NCBI GenBank assembly: GCA_015698045.1
Contig: BLAL01000218.1
Coordinates: forward strand, 124,001-188,000
Length of the DNA stretch: 64,000 bases
Direction of reading: 5' to 3'
Source of the DNA: Rhizophagus clarus
Lineage: Eukaryota > Glomeromycota > Glomeromycetes > Glomerales > Glomeraceae
Shown piece by piece: positions 1-13,395 of the stretch. A program made the translations under genes and the position numbers. The number at the start of each line of letters is the position of its first letter. The stretch's first letter is position 1. The notes below the pieces were generated by a model, which ran no database searches, was not told the DNA's origin, and saw only the letters and a program-made list of their open reading frames with translations.

Positions 1-3000
1 TTAATTAAAAAAGCAAAAGAAGTTAGGTAAGGTGCAATATATGTTGACATTACTAAATATGTATTTTACTGTTTATTATTTATTTTGTTGTTGTTTGCAT
101 TCTTTGACCATAAATGATAATTTCTAAATGAATGAATTAGATATGAATTGAAGAAAAGCGTGATGAATTCTTTTAAACATATGAATTAATTTAAGCATAT
201 AGCTGAAATATATAAATGTATAATAAATATCCTTAAACATACTGTTATTATTAATGATCATGTTGAATTGTTGGTTTCCGGAAATTCTTGATATTTTACA
301 GGATGGCGTGATGATAACAGAAAATACGTTGCATTATTTGTTCCCAGTGAAACAAGTAACTGGATGTAAGTATTGATATGATTTTTTTTTTTGTATTTTT
401 GAAAGATAAAATTGTAATTTACAGAATGCAATTTTTACTTAAGCGCATAGTTTTTATTCATGCACGATGGAAATTGTGAGAGTGAATAGATAGAATATTT
501 AATTAATAAATACAATATAAATGAAATAAGGAAAAAAAACTATATGAATTAATTGATTGTAGCATTATAAAGCTCTAAGTTATAGCAGGCAATTTTTTTA
601 TGAAAAATCCTTTGAAGGTAGGAGTTGGATTCATTAATTTGCATCAGTCGAATTCGATCACTTCTTACTAAATTTTTTTTTTTTTTACAGTTATTAAATG
701 CAAACAACAATGGTAATTAACAAATATCATGAGTAAGAAAAGAAAATCCTCAATGTTTATTAGATCATGAAAGTTTAAACTTATGAATTTTACACAATTA
801 TGAAGATGCTAGCAAATTCTTATATAATCACATATTTGGAAAGCGATGGTATATCATTTCAATTTGAACGTCGTATTAGGCAAATACAAGTTTAATCATT
901 GAATAATATACAATATGATAAATTAATTTTATTACTAAATAATTGCATCATTTATTTAAAAGAAAAAGTTTTATTTATTTCAATATCATAAGATACTAGA
1001 TTTTACAATACAGCTAATATTCGGTAATTATTAAAAATATTGAAATTAATTTCCTAAATAAACCGTTCATTTATGAGAACTTTCTATTCTATTCAAATAA
1101 TATATATTTTGGTTTGACATTTAGGAACATCAGGTTCTCGCTGTTCTTCGGAATCTTGAAAAGTAAAAGTGTCAATTAATGATGCAATGCCAAGTTGAAC
1201 AAAATGATGTAACAATGTTTAATTTTTACCTGATATTATCAACCCAGTTTAGTTTGATGTTTCATCTATGTACTTACGAATGATCAAACAAATATCACAC
1301 GAATATCGCTACTGTATCTAAATTTTTTACCTGTTTATACTTGATGTTTGTTATCTTTGACAAATGATCAGAGGTAGATATAGATACATTTAACCTTTTC
1401 ATATGTGTATAACTTTTGTCTATGGTCTCTTTTTCTTATCTATCGGTCCTGAACTATTTGTGAACATTTTTTTATTTTTTAACTAGCATAATTATACTAA
1501 TATCTCATCCTAAATTAAAACTTGTAATCCAATGAAAGAATGAGCAATATGCTGGTTTTTACATACTAACCAGTTTTCCATTTTCATTTAAAAATTTTGT
1601 GTTCTATTCTTAATTCTGAAGTATAAGCTCAACCTCTAATCATATCTCACATATTATTTTACATTTACATAGCATCAAAATTGCAATTTCAATATTCAAT
1701 AAAAATCTTTTAGGAAGTAACTATATGAAATAAAGAAATCATTAGAATAAATAACAAGAAATAGTATGCATATTATGTACAAATTATAGAATCAAAAATT
1801 CTTTTCAAATTAATACTGACATTAGTTCTCTTTCTACTTTTATCTTATTTTCTTTAGAAACGATTGGACGATAGGTTGCGCTTAAGTGTGAGAGGGAAAT
1901 TTGTTTTCATTTTTCTATTAATCGTATTCTTCTTTTTTTTCGGGAATAGTTGTAATTCTAATAATATTTTGATATATTCCTAGAAAGAAGGAATAATTTA
2001 GTAATAGCTAATAACTAAAGAAACGAAAAGAAAAGCTTTCTCCTTACTTATGTTTCTAGTCAGAATGTCTAGAAGTATCTCTAGATAAAATAATTAATTA
2101 TCTTTAAACGAAGGATTATTTTTAAAAGAAAGATATTTAAATTACATAACGAAGCAACCTATAGCTGATTCAATTTTCGGCGAAAATTTAAAAATTTTAT
2201 CTTGAAAATGTAAAATTTTTATTAAATTTGTAAAAATCAAAATAAGTAATTAACCTCATGCAATTAGTAATCAATTATGTCATTATCCGATTGCTTAGTT
2301 AAATCAAGGTTCGGCATTCGGCAATGTATACTTCAAAAATAATAATTTATATTGTGTATTTATATATATTATAGTGGACGATTTAATTAATGGGTTAGTT
2401 AATAAGACTAATAAATAATAAACAAGAAACTTTAATAACTATTAATTAATTCATTAAATTTGGATATTTCACCTTCTTTCGTGCTTATAAATAGAAAGCA
2501 CATTTTGACATAGTTAGAACAAACATGTAGAATTGCCGAATGTACATAATATTCCTTTATATGGTATGTTGGCTTAAATAATGATGTTTTAATCATCAGA
2601 ATTATTATTTAATACTGGAACGGAATTTTATTATTTATAGAGAATTTTCCAATTTTATTCAACTTCACCAATGAAATAGAAACACTTGGCAAACCAAAAA
2701 TTTCTCCCGTTATTTATATGACATTTCCAAAAATTTCCGTTCTTTTTTTTTTATTATTATTAAAAGATAAAAAATAAGTGTTTGGTGTATGTGATATATC
2801 TGATATAAATAAAAAACTTTATTTGTGTGTAAAAAAGTTCGTTTTCGTAAAAACAAAGGTTATTTATCCTTTGTATTACGGTTTACATTTAAATATATGC
2901 AACAAAAAAGTCTAAAATTATGTTTGTGGTTGTTCTTTGTGTAGATCGTAACAGCCCTTACAAATAAGGGCCGATAAGCATCAAGCATCAATTGAATGCG

Positions 3001-3655
3001 CATTATTTCCTAAGTGTTTTATCCTATTCACTGTCATAAATTCTAAACAAAGAAATTACCATATTAATTTTTATGTACAATGAACATTAAAGGAATTATG
3101 TTATTATAAATATAAGTCATAAGGCATAAACATGATAGAAAATGTTTCAGGTTTAAAATCCGTTCCTGCTTTCCATAAAAGCATAAATGTAAACATTATT
3201 TGTAACAAATCGTGTAACAAATTAAATATAAAAATATAACTTGTTCATACTTACTTAATACATTCGGTAGATCTTTTACCCATTAATAAATATTAAAATT
3301 TAATTTGGTCTTTATGAATAACTTTTTGTCAAATTTTTATTCCCTGAACCAACCTGAAATAGTATTTGGTTTTATCGATTTAAACAATAGTTTATGATAG
3401 TTATAATAATTACAATTGTTGTATCATCGATAAGGCTGAACCTGTGTGACTTGATTCATCTGTGTCATGTTTTTGTAAAATGAGATATATTTTCTTATAG
3501 GTCGATTCCTATCTCACAGAAAAAAAAAAAATATTGAAACTTATAATATATATAATACGCCTTTCGATCCAAGAATGCACTTTTGCTCTAACAATTCACT
3601 TCTGACATCAAAAAACACCATAATATGACGTCTTACAATATGCGTATCGGCCTTT
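1..3655. other. Gene-poor AT-rich region
   Basis: No open reading frame of convincing size or composition is present. One exon-like segment lies at about 301-366: it follows TTTTACAG and ends at GTAAGTATTG, and one frame reads as a plausible peptide (WRDDNRKYVALFVP). The first bases of the window end in a donor-like GTAAGG at about 27, but its only open frame does not join to that peptide frame. On the minus strand near 1125-1155 a short acidic stretch (DSEEQREPDVPKC) follows a CAAG acceptor. These may be decayed exons. A perfect 7-bp stem with a 4-base loop (GCCCTTA CAAA TAAGGGC) lies at 2954-2971. Confidence 0.4.
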
Positions 3656-3780
3656 CTACGGTTCAAGAATCTTTAACGGTACATAAAAACTTTTAACGGT
3701 TCAAAAAAACTTTTAACGGTTCAAAAAAATTTTTAGCGGTTCAAAAAAATAAATTTAGAAAATCTTTTAACGGTTCAGAA
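3656..3780. repeat. Short tandem repeat, ~20-bp unit
   Basis: Five or six imperfect copies of a unit close to CTTTTAACGGTTCAAAAAAA are visible in a row, the last separated by a short A/T spacer. The copies differ by single substitutions and by length of the A run. No coding or promoter role can be read from it. Confidence 0.8.
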
Positions 3781-6700
3781 AGATAACGTCTTCCACATTT
3801 ACGCAGTTCCACCATTATAACGATTTGAGGCGAGTATTTCCGTCGTTTGGTACTACTCGCTTTTACGGGCGTGCGTTGTTTTTGAGTGTTACAACATAGG
3901 GGTTTATGTGCTCGTAGTACGTACCATATGCTACTGGCTAATAGCAGTCTACTAGTGCACTAGGAGGTAGCGACTGATGACGCCATATAGGTGGTTCCAC
4001 AAGCTGACTCGTATGGGAGGGCAGGCCGTGGTGCCCGTGGAAATGACACATATCCCTATGTTGTGGGCATACTTGATTATGATATATGCTAATCGTAATA
4101 TAAATATTTTATCTATACTTTTAGAAATTGCAAATGTGAATGAGAAATATCAGGTTTTACGATAAAGATTAAGAATCAGGTAAATTTTTTGCTTTGAAAT
4201 TAAGTAATATTGTATCATGTATACTGTATTTGAGATTAAATTTATGTTTGCTTCATTTATAGGTAGATGATAACGGTTCTTTTTATTTTTAGCTGAAGCT
4301 TGCCCATTTATAAATTCATAATACTACAAAAAAGGGCCAGAAGTGGTATTTTATATTGAGAAAAAATTTATTGTAGATATTTAGTGTTTTTCCATGATTA
4401 TAGTAGTCGAAAAATTAATATATAGAATAGTGAAGGCTAATATTTTTTTGTATTTCTTCAATAAATTTAAGTGCTTACAGTTTACAAATCCAAATATTAA
4501 AGTAATCGTAAATATAAGCAAGCACTTTAAATAGTTATTTTTCAATTATTTAAAATAAAATGTTACAACATTTTTTAATTTTACAGCTTATACAGTGATT
4601 TATCTATTTATTTATTGTATTATTATAAGAGGTAGATAAATTTAATTTTTTTCAAAATATCATCATGCCAATTAAAAGGAGTTCTGTTTGTCGAAGTAAT
4701 AATAGGACACTTGTAAGCAAAATTATTTTGAAATAACGTATTATTACATTATAGTGTATCATTAAGTGGTTTTCTGTTACATCAGCAAAAAACATTGGTA
4801 ATAAGGTATATAAAATGTCGATAATTCCGGTTAATTAAGTGTTGGTATAAGGATTTTGTTATTAAAATTTGATAAGACGAAATGGAATATATAATGAAGT
4901 CAATCAAAATTCATTATTCATTACATTATTATTAAGTTTATAATTTTTCTTAATATAGTGTGAAATCCGTGATTATATTATATGTTTTTCATAAATGTAA
5001 AGAACTATGCGAATTTTAATAATAGACTAATATTTTATAGTTATGCAATTAGTATTGGATGGCAGACTATTCGATCACTCGGACCCAGAAATTTCATGCC
5101 GATCTATGCCTGAGCCGGGACCGGATGATCGACAATTCAGGAATTTGGATCGAGCTTAAATAATTGATAATCGTCTTTATATTTTAGATAATTGATAATG
5201 AAAAAGTTTCAAATATTCATATTTATCAAAGATCTTATTTTATACATCAATATATAGTATACATAGTGAAACTCGATATTATGTTAGTTCCAATAGTTCC
5301 ACTGTATATAATGCTCATAATATTAGTTTAAAATTCATTCTTTTCATAATCTTTTTCATTAGTATTATTAAAAGATTCTCATATCTATACTGGCTATTTA
5401 AATACAGATGGCTACCAAAAGTATATGGACACCTTTTCTTTACTAAAATATGCTGATCATTATATACTAATGTAATATAAATTAATGTATTATTCTTGTA
5501 CTTATAGTCATAATAAACAACTCTCATACTTCATATTTTTCAGAATTTTTTGGAAATACGAGAATACTCATTGTAAAAAAATCTATGATTTATACAAATA
5601 GCATAATAAATAGTTATAAATTTAAAAAAATATTATAATTTGTTTATTATTGATCCAATCGTTATGTATTTACCATCATTTGAATCGTCTCAATAAGATG
5701 AATACAATAAGCTAAAGACCATGAAAATCAATATTGGATCAAAAAATATAATACTAGGAACATCTAAATATTTAAAGCATAATTGTGTATTGAATATTGA
5801 TCGTATAAATCTGTTTTTATTATCATTCGATTCCTCTCATATAGAATACAAAATCATGAATTTTCAATCACTAGATGCTGAAATATCTTTAAATGTCCGT
5901 ATACTTTTGGCAGCCATCTGTATATTAGAGATAAGTAATAAGTGTGATTCTTTATTACTATAATGTAATATAATGTTATTTTGTTTTTTTTTCCATGCTT
6001 CCAAGTTCATATTAGGTAGAAATACATTGAACATGTTAATCAGATAATGTGCTCTTTTCATTATATTAAAGGTAGGAATATTATTAGTTTTTAATATCAC
6101 TTGTAAATTCGAATAAGATGAAGTAAAAAAAAATTATTGTCATCGAATTATTAGTCAAATAGTAAAATACATTATTAATTAGATCCGCTTAGAAGTTTTA
6201 CCAACCTCATACCGTATTTTTGTAAAATGATCCCAATTTCAATTAACTATTTTTGTTGTTTTCACGATTGTTATCATTTCATTAGCAGTTCCTGATAGTT
6301 AGTAGTTAAATAATGATTATTACTTGTTTAATTTTCTTTTCCTTTTTTAAAAAAAAATTATAAATTTACTTAAGAACGTGGTGTACCTCCTTGTTCACCC
6401 TTTTTAAATAGGTGGTTAGTACAATCAATTTTTGTCCTAACCATAAAGTAGATAAGGTATATGTGTTATTATTTTTGTTATTTTTTTTTTACTTTTATGC
6501 ATTTGAAATAATATTAACATTAGTTTTTCCTTGTTACTTTTATTACATTCACGGTATTTCATTCATTATCTTCGTAGTGCGTTCTTCATTATTTTCATGG
6601 TGTTTATTTATCCAAAAATAAGATACAACAATAAACAACTAAAATATTAAAAAATAAAACAAAGATTAAAGATTTGATACTTCAAAATTTTTGTAGCAAT

Positions 6701-7930
6701 TTTTGTAATATATAAGTAAATCATAAATTTCACAATATTATAATATCTAATTCATGGGATAATAAAATTTATATATATATATATAAAACAGTAATATTTT
6801 TTTTTCTAGATATTAAAATTCGCTTACTATGGGAACCGCGCCACAATTCTTACACCGCTGTGGAAATAAAGAAACGAATTTAAATAAGTAAACGTTACAC
6901 CTTCAGTTAACCTTATTGTTCCTTTTAGACATGAACCTCCAAAGTTCTTTAATTTACTGTGCCTTCACTAATAATCAAGATATTATTTAGATGATAAAGA
7001 GCGGTATAATTCATAAGAAGGCCCTTAGTAGGTAGTATTACCATTGAATTTTCCACAAACGTAATTTTGTGGCATATTATCGCTTATGTATTTTCGTTTA
7101 TTTTGCAACACGTACACCTTTTTACTTCGTGAACAAAAGTATTTGTAAAGTAGTAATCATGATTTAAATTTACTACTTACTAAAAGCTAAAAGAGACTAC
7201 GGATTTAAATAAAGTTTATTGTAGTACATTGTGTTTTAAATAGTAAACGATATTATCCAATTTTATTTTAAGATAATATTTCCAAATTTGTTTTAATAAT
7301 TTTTTTTTTTTATAATTGACGACATAGAACCTTTTGGAATCAATAACAATATTAGTAACGAATATCAATACTTCGAAGAGTGTGGGAAATACTTTACTTT
7401 AAGCGTGTTGATCAAATAGCAAGAATTATTGAAGTAAAACAATCTTGTACATGAACGATTTGTTTCACAACAAACTCTAATATTAATGAGCTTACATTTC
7501 ATGAATTATTTATTTTGATGCATACGTAAAGAAATCAACTTAACTACAACTACTAAGCAACAAGTATTGTTGCAAATTTGATTTATACTGATATAATCTC
7601 CATTAGACTTTTCTATGGATTATGCTCTTCCTCTCTGAAGTTGGTTTTTTTTTCTTGATCAATTTTACTTAAATATTTATTATTAAATTTTTAGAAAATC
7701 TAACCATTATCTGTTATGGACTAATAATTAACTTTGAGCCATTTTTTCCTGTCTTTTTTGCAAGCAAAATAAATATTTTTTTCTTTAAAAATATAATTTA
7801 ATGTTTACCTGATCTCAACATGATACCTATTTTATAAAACTCACTGGATTTTGAAATTTTAGTGGCTCTTAATATTACTAATTAACAAGTTTCTAGAGTA
7901 AGTAACCTCCGGTTTTTGTTTAGCCTGATT
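3781..7930. other. Non-coding region with two GC-richer islands
   Basis: Mostly AT-rich DNA without a supported gene. Two islands stand out by composition: about 3830-4070 and about 5055-5160. The 3.9-kb island holds a 62-codon open frame (3977-4165) with no recognisable domain. The 5.1-kb island reads without stops for about 33 codons on the plus strand. Both may be pieces of old repeats. The remaining short frames are what chance gives at this base composition. Confidence 0.45.
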
Positions 7931-8017
7931 TTGTGTAACACATGACTTATTTTTTTTAGGATACTGATGATTTTACACATGACTTGTTTTTTAGGATACA
8001 TGATTTTACACATGACC
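7931..8017. repeat. Tandem repeat, ~33-40-bp unit
   Basis: The segment TTTTACACATGACTT followed by TTTTTTAGGATAC occurs two and a half times in a row just downstream (on the coding strand) of the Sel1-kinase stop codon. It may lie in that gene's 3' untranslated region. Confidence 0.7.
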
Positions 8018-8135
8018 AAAAAATGTAACTGCAGTAAATAAATATTTGCTTTATTGTAAAATCTTATAAAAATACATAATGTATAAATATCTCTATATAA
8101 CAAATAATTCAACAAGAAAACAGAAAAATTTTTAA

Positions 8136-11100
8136 TTATATCATATATTCTAAATACTCAGAATTTTCTTTAACTAAAATTTCAGTAAGTTTGCGACTTG
8201 TATAATATGCTTGTGAATGAGATCGTAAAACAGAATTATTAGTTTGTTCTTGTACTAAATTATTGGTACTGTTTGCTTTTACAAATTCATTCATATCATT
8301 TTCTAATTTATCGTCAATATTAGGTACTTTAAACAAACGTTTTTCATCATCTCCGTTTCCATTAATTTTATAATATTCATTAATACTCCAATTCCATCCT
8401 GATATTTTACGTTCAAGTTCCATTATGGTTGGTCTATTTTTTGGATCTGAATCCCAACATTTTTGCATTAAATCTATATAACATTTTGGAGTATTTCTCG
8501 TAATTTTAGGACGGCTTCCTTCACAAATATCCAAGAAAAGCCTATGATCATGTGCTTCATCATTAAACGGGGGAATCCCCGATGTAAATTCCCACATTAT
8601 CATTGAAAAACTATAAATATCACTTGCTGTAGTATAAGGCTCGTAACTTAATATTTCAGGTGCCATATAAGGTAAAACTCCATAAATTTCGTTAACTTCT
8701 TTATCAGATTGAAAATCACCTATAGGTTTGCATAACCCTAAATCAATAATAAATACCTCATTATAATCATCTGATACTAAAATATTACCATCATGAAAAT
8801 CACCATGAGTTAAATTTGATTCATGAATAACTTTAAGTCCCAATATAATTTTTTTCAATATTCGTAATTTATCTTGCCATTTAAACATTTTTATATCAGA
8901 TAAACATTTTCTTAAATTTCCTTTTTTTGCATAATTCATTACTATCATATAATTTAAACTATGTGGATCTTGAGTAATTCCAAAAAGTCGAATAAATTTT
9001 GAAAATGATTTTTTCTGACAATTATAATGATATTTCCACTATATAATTAATAAAAAAATTATTGAATTTTCGTAATAAATAAAAAATTTATTATTAAATG
9101 TAAACTGTTAATACTTTACCTCATCCAAAAATTTATTATTTAAACTTGATGAATCATTAAGTATTTTAAGTACAACTTCATAACCTGTTTGAGAATTCCA
9201 TCTATTCCATTGTTTTTCATGATAATTCCAACTATCAATAGGTCCATCTGACCAGAGAGCTTTATGAATTTCACTAAATCCTCCTTTATCATAATAATTG
9301 ATACTTGATAATTTATTATAAGGTATCCATTCTAATACTTCATAACAATTTTTAGCATTCATTTGTGCTTCTTGAATAAATTTATCAACAAATTCATTTT
9401 TACTAGTCCAATTTGAAAATTCCTGCTGAAATTGCTTAGAATTACATTGTTGGCACCATTTATAATCAGTATATAGTAGTGTGCATTCATAACATAATTC
9501 ATCTTTTACTTTTTGAAACCAATAAACGGACTTTTCTAAATTTTTTTCTGTTCCTTCTCCATTGCAATAACATTTGGCTAAATCAATCATTGCAATTTTA
9601 TTACCATTTTCTGCTGCTTTTTGATACCAGTAAAAGGCCTTTTCTAAATTCTTTTCTGTTCCTTCTCCATTGTAATAACAATTGGCTAAATTATACATTG
9701 CATTTTCATTATCATTTTCTACTGCTTTTTGATACCAGTAAAAAGCTTTATACAAATTTTTTTCTGTCCCTTCTCCAGTGTAATAACAAATGGCTAAACT
9801 ATTCATTGCTGCTTTACTACCTTTTTCTGCCGCTTTATGAAACCAGTAAAAGGCTTTTTCTAAATTCTTTTCTGTTTCCACTCCATTTTCATAACATTTG
9901 GCTAAATTATTCATTGCATTTTCATTACCCTTTTCTGCTGCTTTTTGACACCAGTAAAAAGCTTTTTCCAAATTTCTTTCTATTCCATTTCCAGTATAAT
10001 AACACTCGGCTAAATAATCCATTGCTCTTTCATCACCATTTTCTGCTGCTTCCTCCATTTCCTTTTTATTGTTATAACAATTTGCTAAATATTTTACCGC
10101 TACTCCATTACTAATTTCCACTGCTTTTTGATACCAATAAAAGGATTTTTCTAAATTTCTTTCTATTCCTTCTCCATTTCTATAACTATTAGCTAAACTA
10201 AACATTGCTTGATTATTACCATTTTCTGCTGCTTTTTGATACCAATAAAAGGATTTTTCGAAATTTTTTTCCGTTCCCTCTCCATTATTATAACAATTAG
10301 CTAAATTATTCATCGCTACTTCATTACCATTTTCTGCCGCTTTTTGGTACCAGTAAAAGGCTTTTTCTAAATTACTTCCTGTTCCTTCTCCATTGTAATA
10401 ACAATTGGCTAAAATATTCATTGCTTCTTCATTATCATTTTCTGCCGCTTTTTGATACCAGTAAAAGGCTTTTTCTAAATTCTTTGTTACTATTTCATTT
10501 CCATTATAGTAAGCATTGGCTAAATTACTCATTGCTTTTTCATTACTATTTTCTGCTGCTTTTTGACACCAGTAAAAAGATTTTTCTAAATTTTTTTCTG
10601 TTCCCATTCCAGTATAATAACAATTAGATAAATTGTTCATGGCATTTTCATTACCATTTTCTGCTGCTATTTGATAAAAGTATAAGGCTTTTCCTAAATC
10701 CTTTTCTATTCCTATTCCATTTTCATAACAACTGGCCAAACAAAATGTCGCAAATATGTCACCATTTTCTGTCAATTTTTTATACTGGCAAAAGGAATTT
10801 TCTGTTTCCTCTTCATTTTTGTAATAAATTGCTAATTTATTCATTGCTACTTTACTACCATTTTTCTCTGCTTTCCGATACCAATAAAGGGCTTCATTTA
10901 AATTCTTTACTGTCCCTTCTCCATTGTAATGAAAATCGGCTAAATTAACCATTGCTTCTATATTACCATTTTTTACTGATTTTTGACACCAATAATAGGC
11001 TTTTTCTAAATTTTTTTCTGTTCCTTTTTCATTATAGTAGCAATTGGATAAATTAAGCATTGCATGCATATCACCATTTTCTGCTGCTTTTTGATACAAG

Positions 11101-12530
11101 TAAAAGGCTTTTTCTAAATTTTTTTCTATTACTTCTCCTTTTTCATAAAAAACGGCTAAATAATTCTTTACATTTTCATCACCGCTTTCTGCTGCTTTTT
11201 GACACCAGTAAAATGCTTTTTCTAAATTTTTTTCTGTTCCAAAACCAATGTAATAACAATAGAATAAAATATTCATTACATTTTTATCACCATTTTCTAC
11301 CGATTTTTTGTACAAGTTAAAGGCTTTTTTCGCTGTTTCCTCTTCACTTCTATAACAATTAGATAAATAATCCTCATTATTATTTTTTTCTACTTTTTGA
11401 TACAAATAAAAGGCTTTTTCTAAATTTTTTTCTGTCCCATCTCCATTGAAATAACAGTTTGCTAAATTAATCATTGCATTTTTATCACCATGATCTACTG
11501 CCTTTTGATACCAATAAACGGCTATTTCTAAATTTTTTTCTGTTCCAACTCCAAAATGATAACAAATGGCTAGATTAAACATTGCTCTTTCATTACCATT
11601 TTCTGCTGCTTTTTGATACCAATAAAAGGCTTCTTCTAAATTCTTTTCTGTTCCAATTCCTTTATCATAACAAACAGCTAAATTAAATATTGCTTCTTTA
11701 ACATCATTTATTACTGCTTTTCGATACCAAAAAAATGCTTTTTTTAAATTATTTTCTGCTCCAATTTCATTTTCATAAAGAATAGCCAAGCTAAACATTG
11801 CATATTTATCACCACTTTCTGCTGCTTTTTGATACCAGTAAACAGCTTTTTCTAAATTCTTTTCTGTCCCAATTCCAATTCTATAACAAATAGCTAAACG
11901 ATACATTGTTTTTTCACAACCATTTTCTACTGCTTTTTGATACCAATAAAAAGCTTTTTCTAAATTCTTTTCTGTTCCAATTCCATCATGATAACAACTG
12001 GCTAAATTATTCATTGCTTTTTCATCACCATTTTCAGCTGCTTTTTGATACCAATAAAAGGATTTTTCTAAATTTTTTTCTATTCCTTTTCCATTAAAAT
12101 AACATTTGGCTAGGTTAAACATTGCATTTTCATTACCATATTCTGATGCTTTTTGATACCAGTAAAAGGCTTTTTCTAAATTTTTCTCTGTACCTCTGCC
12201 ATCATCATAACAAATGGCTAAACTATTTATTGCTTTTTTATTACCACTTTCTACTGCTTTATGATACCAATAAAAAGCTTTTTCTAAATTCTTTTCAGTT
12301 CCTTCACCATTGTAAAAACAATTAGCTAAATTTAACATCGCTTTTTCATTATCATTTTCTGCTGCTTTTTGATACCAGTTAAAGGCTTTTTCTAAATTCT
12401 TTTCCGTTCCTTCTCCATTATAATAACAATTTGCTAAACTATTCATTGCTTCTTCATTACCATCTTCTGCTGTTTCTTGATACTGGTGAAAAGTTTTTTC
12501 AAAATTTTCTTTTGTGTTATTACTTGACAT
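8136..12530 (-). CDS. Sel1-repeat protein with C-terminal protein kinase domain
   Basis: Two exons on the minus strand: 12530-9120 and 9038-8136. The 81-bp intron runs 9119-9039, begins GTAAAG and ends TATATAG. Joining keeps frame and gives 1437 residues. Residues ~8-1007 are about 28 Sel1 repeats of 36 residues (consensus EKAFYWYQKAAENGN, then AMxNLAxCYxNGxGTEKNL); repeats 11 and 24 are degenerate. Next comes a CYEC...WCQQC linker (Cys 1013, 1016, 1026, 1029), a glycine loop DKGGFSEIH (~1081), the VLK lysine (~1122) and, across the splice, a catalytic loop HGDFHDGNIL (~1215), DLG and APEIL. The arginine of HRD is glycine; the catalytic aspartate remains. Sel1 repeats normally scaffold partners and the kinase would phosphorylate Ser/Thr or Tyr; the target is unknown. 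The start is the first ATG before repeat 1. It appears intact. Confidence 0.92.
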
Positions 12531-12887
12531 TTTTTAAAAAACGATTTATTTTTTTTTTTTTTTTTTTACCGAGTAATTTTTTAAAATAGAAAAAAAAAAG
12601 AGAAATTCTGCTTATATATTTTCTATTACTGATGATTGTCATTAAAAAGTTTCAGGTTTGATGTTCAAATTAGCTTTAATTGGGTTAATAATAATGATTT
12701 CCGTTGATCAACTTGTCCAAAAATCTTTCTTAAAAATTAACAAACATATATAAAATGAGTCCATAAATGTGTAATAAGGTTTTAAAAATAAGTCCTTTGA
12801 AATAAGTTATTTCTATTATAGTAATTAAAGATTACATAAATCTTTATAGATAAAATGTTCAGAATATAAAAATATTGATCTTAGAAG
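12531..12887. other. Upstream region of the Sel1-kinase gene
   Basis: Contains a poly(T) run on the plus strand at about 12548-12567, which is an A tract just upstream of the start codon on the coding strand. No TATA-like or other promoter element can be assigned with confidence. Confidence 0.4.
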
Positions 12888-13064
12888 ATGGCTTCAAAAG
12901 GCGTAGTAGAAAAACTAAAAAAAAAAAAGAAATTAAAACCCGAAAATAAAGAACGAATCATTTTACAAAAAAATGATGCAAATAGGGAGAAAAAAAAAAA
13001 TAATAATACAAATGCAAAACTTAATGTATTGAGAAATAGAAAAACCAAAAAGGAGGCAGATTAA
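12888..13064 (+). CDS. Small lysine-rich ORF, 58 aa, doubtful
   Basis: An ATG-initiated frame of 58 codons, rich in Lys, Asn and Arg (begins MASKGVVEKLKKKKK). The second half of the DNA is partly duplicated just downstream: about 12985-13070 resembles about 13085-13165, with shared elements AATAGGG, GAGAAATAGAAAA and AAAGGAGG. The duplication suggests repeat DNA rather than a gene. No domain is recognised. Low confidence that it is expressed. Confidence 0.25.
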   Translation: MASKGVVEKLKKKKKLKPENKERIILQKNDANREKKKNNNTNAKLNVLRNRKTKKEAD

Positions 13065-13395
13065 CATAAACGAAATTCCGATGGAATAGGGGGAAAAAAA
13101 ATACGCAAATATGATATAAGACTTACTATATTAAGAAGTAGAAAATAAAAAAGGAGGAAGATTATCACAAACAAAAATCCTTGAAATTTAGATACAAATC
13201 AAATAGCAATTGGTAAAAGCCCTTATTTATTCATTTATTAAAGACCAACTAGTCATAAGGTACAGCTATATCTATAAGCTATGCATAAAATATAAAAGAA
13301 ATCCTAGACGATATTAAACACCTATGAAACCCACCCGAAAGTAGCAAGATAGCCTCCCTCATTTATAGTCTGAAAAGCATGGCCGAAAGACTATG

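Noticed and set aside
3965..4010. C/D-box-like motifs (CTGATGA ... CTGA)
   Set aside because: The first base of the C box does not fit, spacing is too short for a snoRNA and no terminal stem is visible.
3977..4165. 62-codon frame in a GC-richer island
   Set aside because: No domain, no splice partner, and the second half is AT-rich Ile/Asn sequence typical of chance frames.
9479..12325. Several plus-strand open frames opposite the Sel1 gene
   Set aside because: They are antisense shadows kept open by the 108-bp repeat period. Their peptides are repetitive Leu/Phe/His-rich strings.
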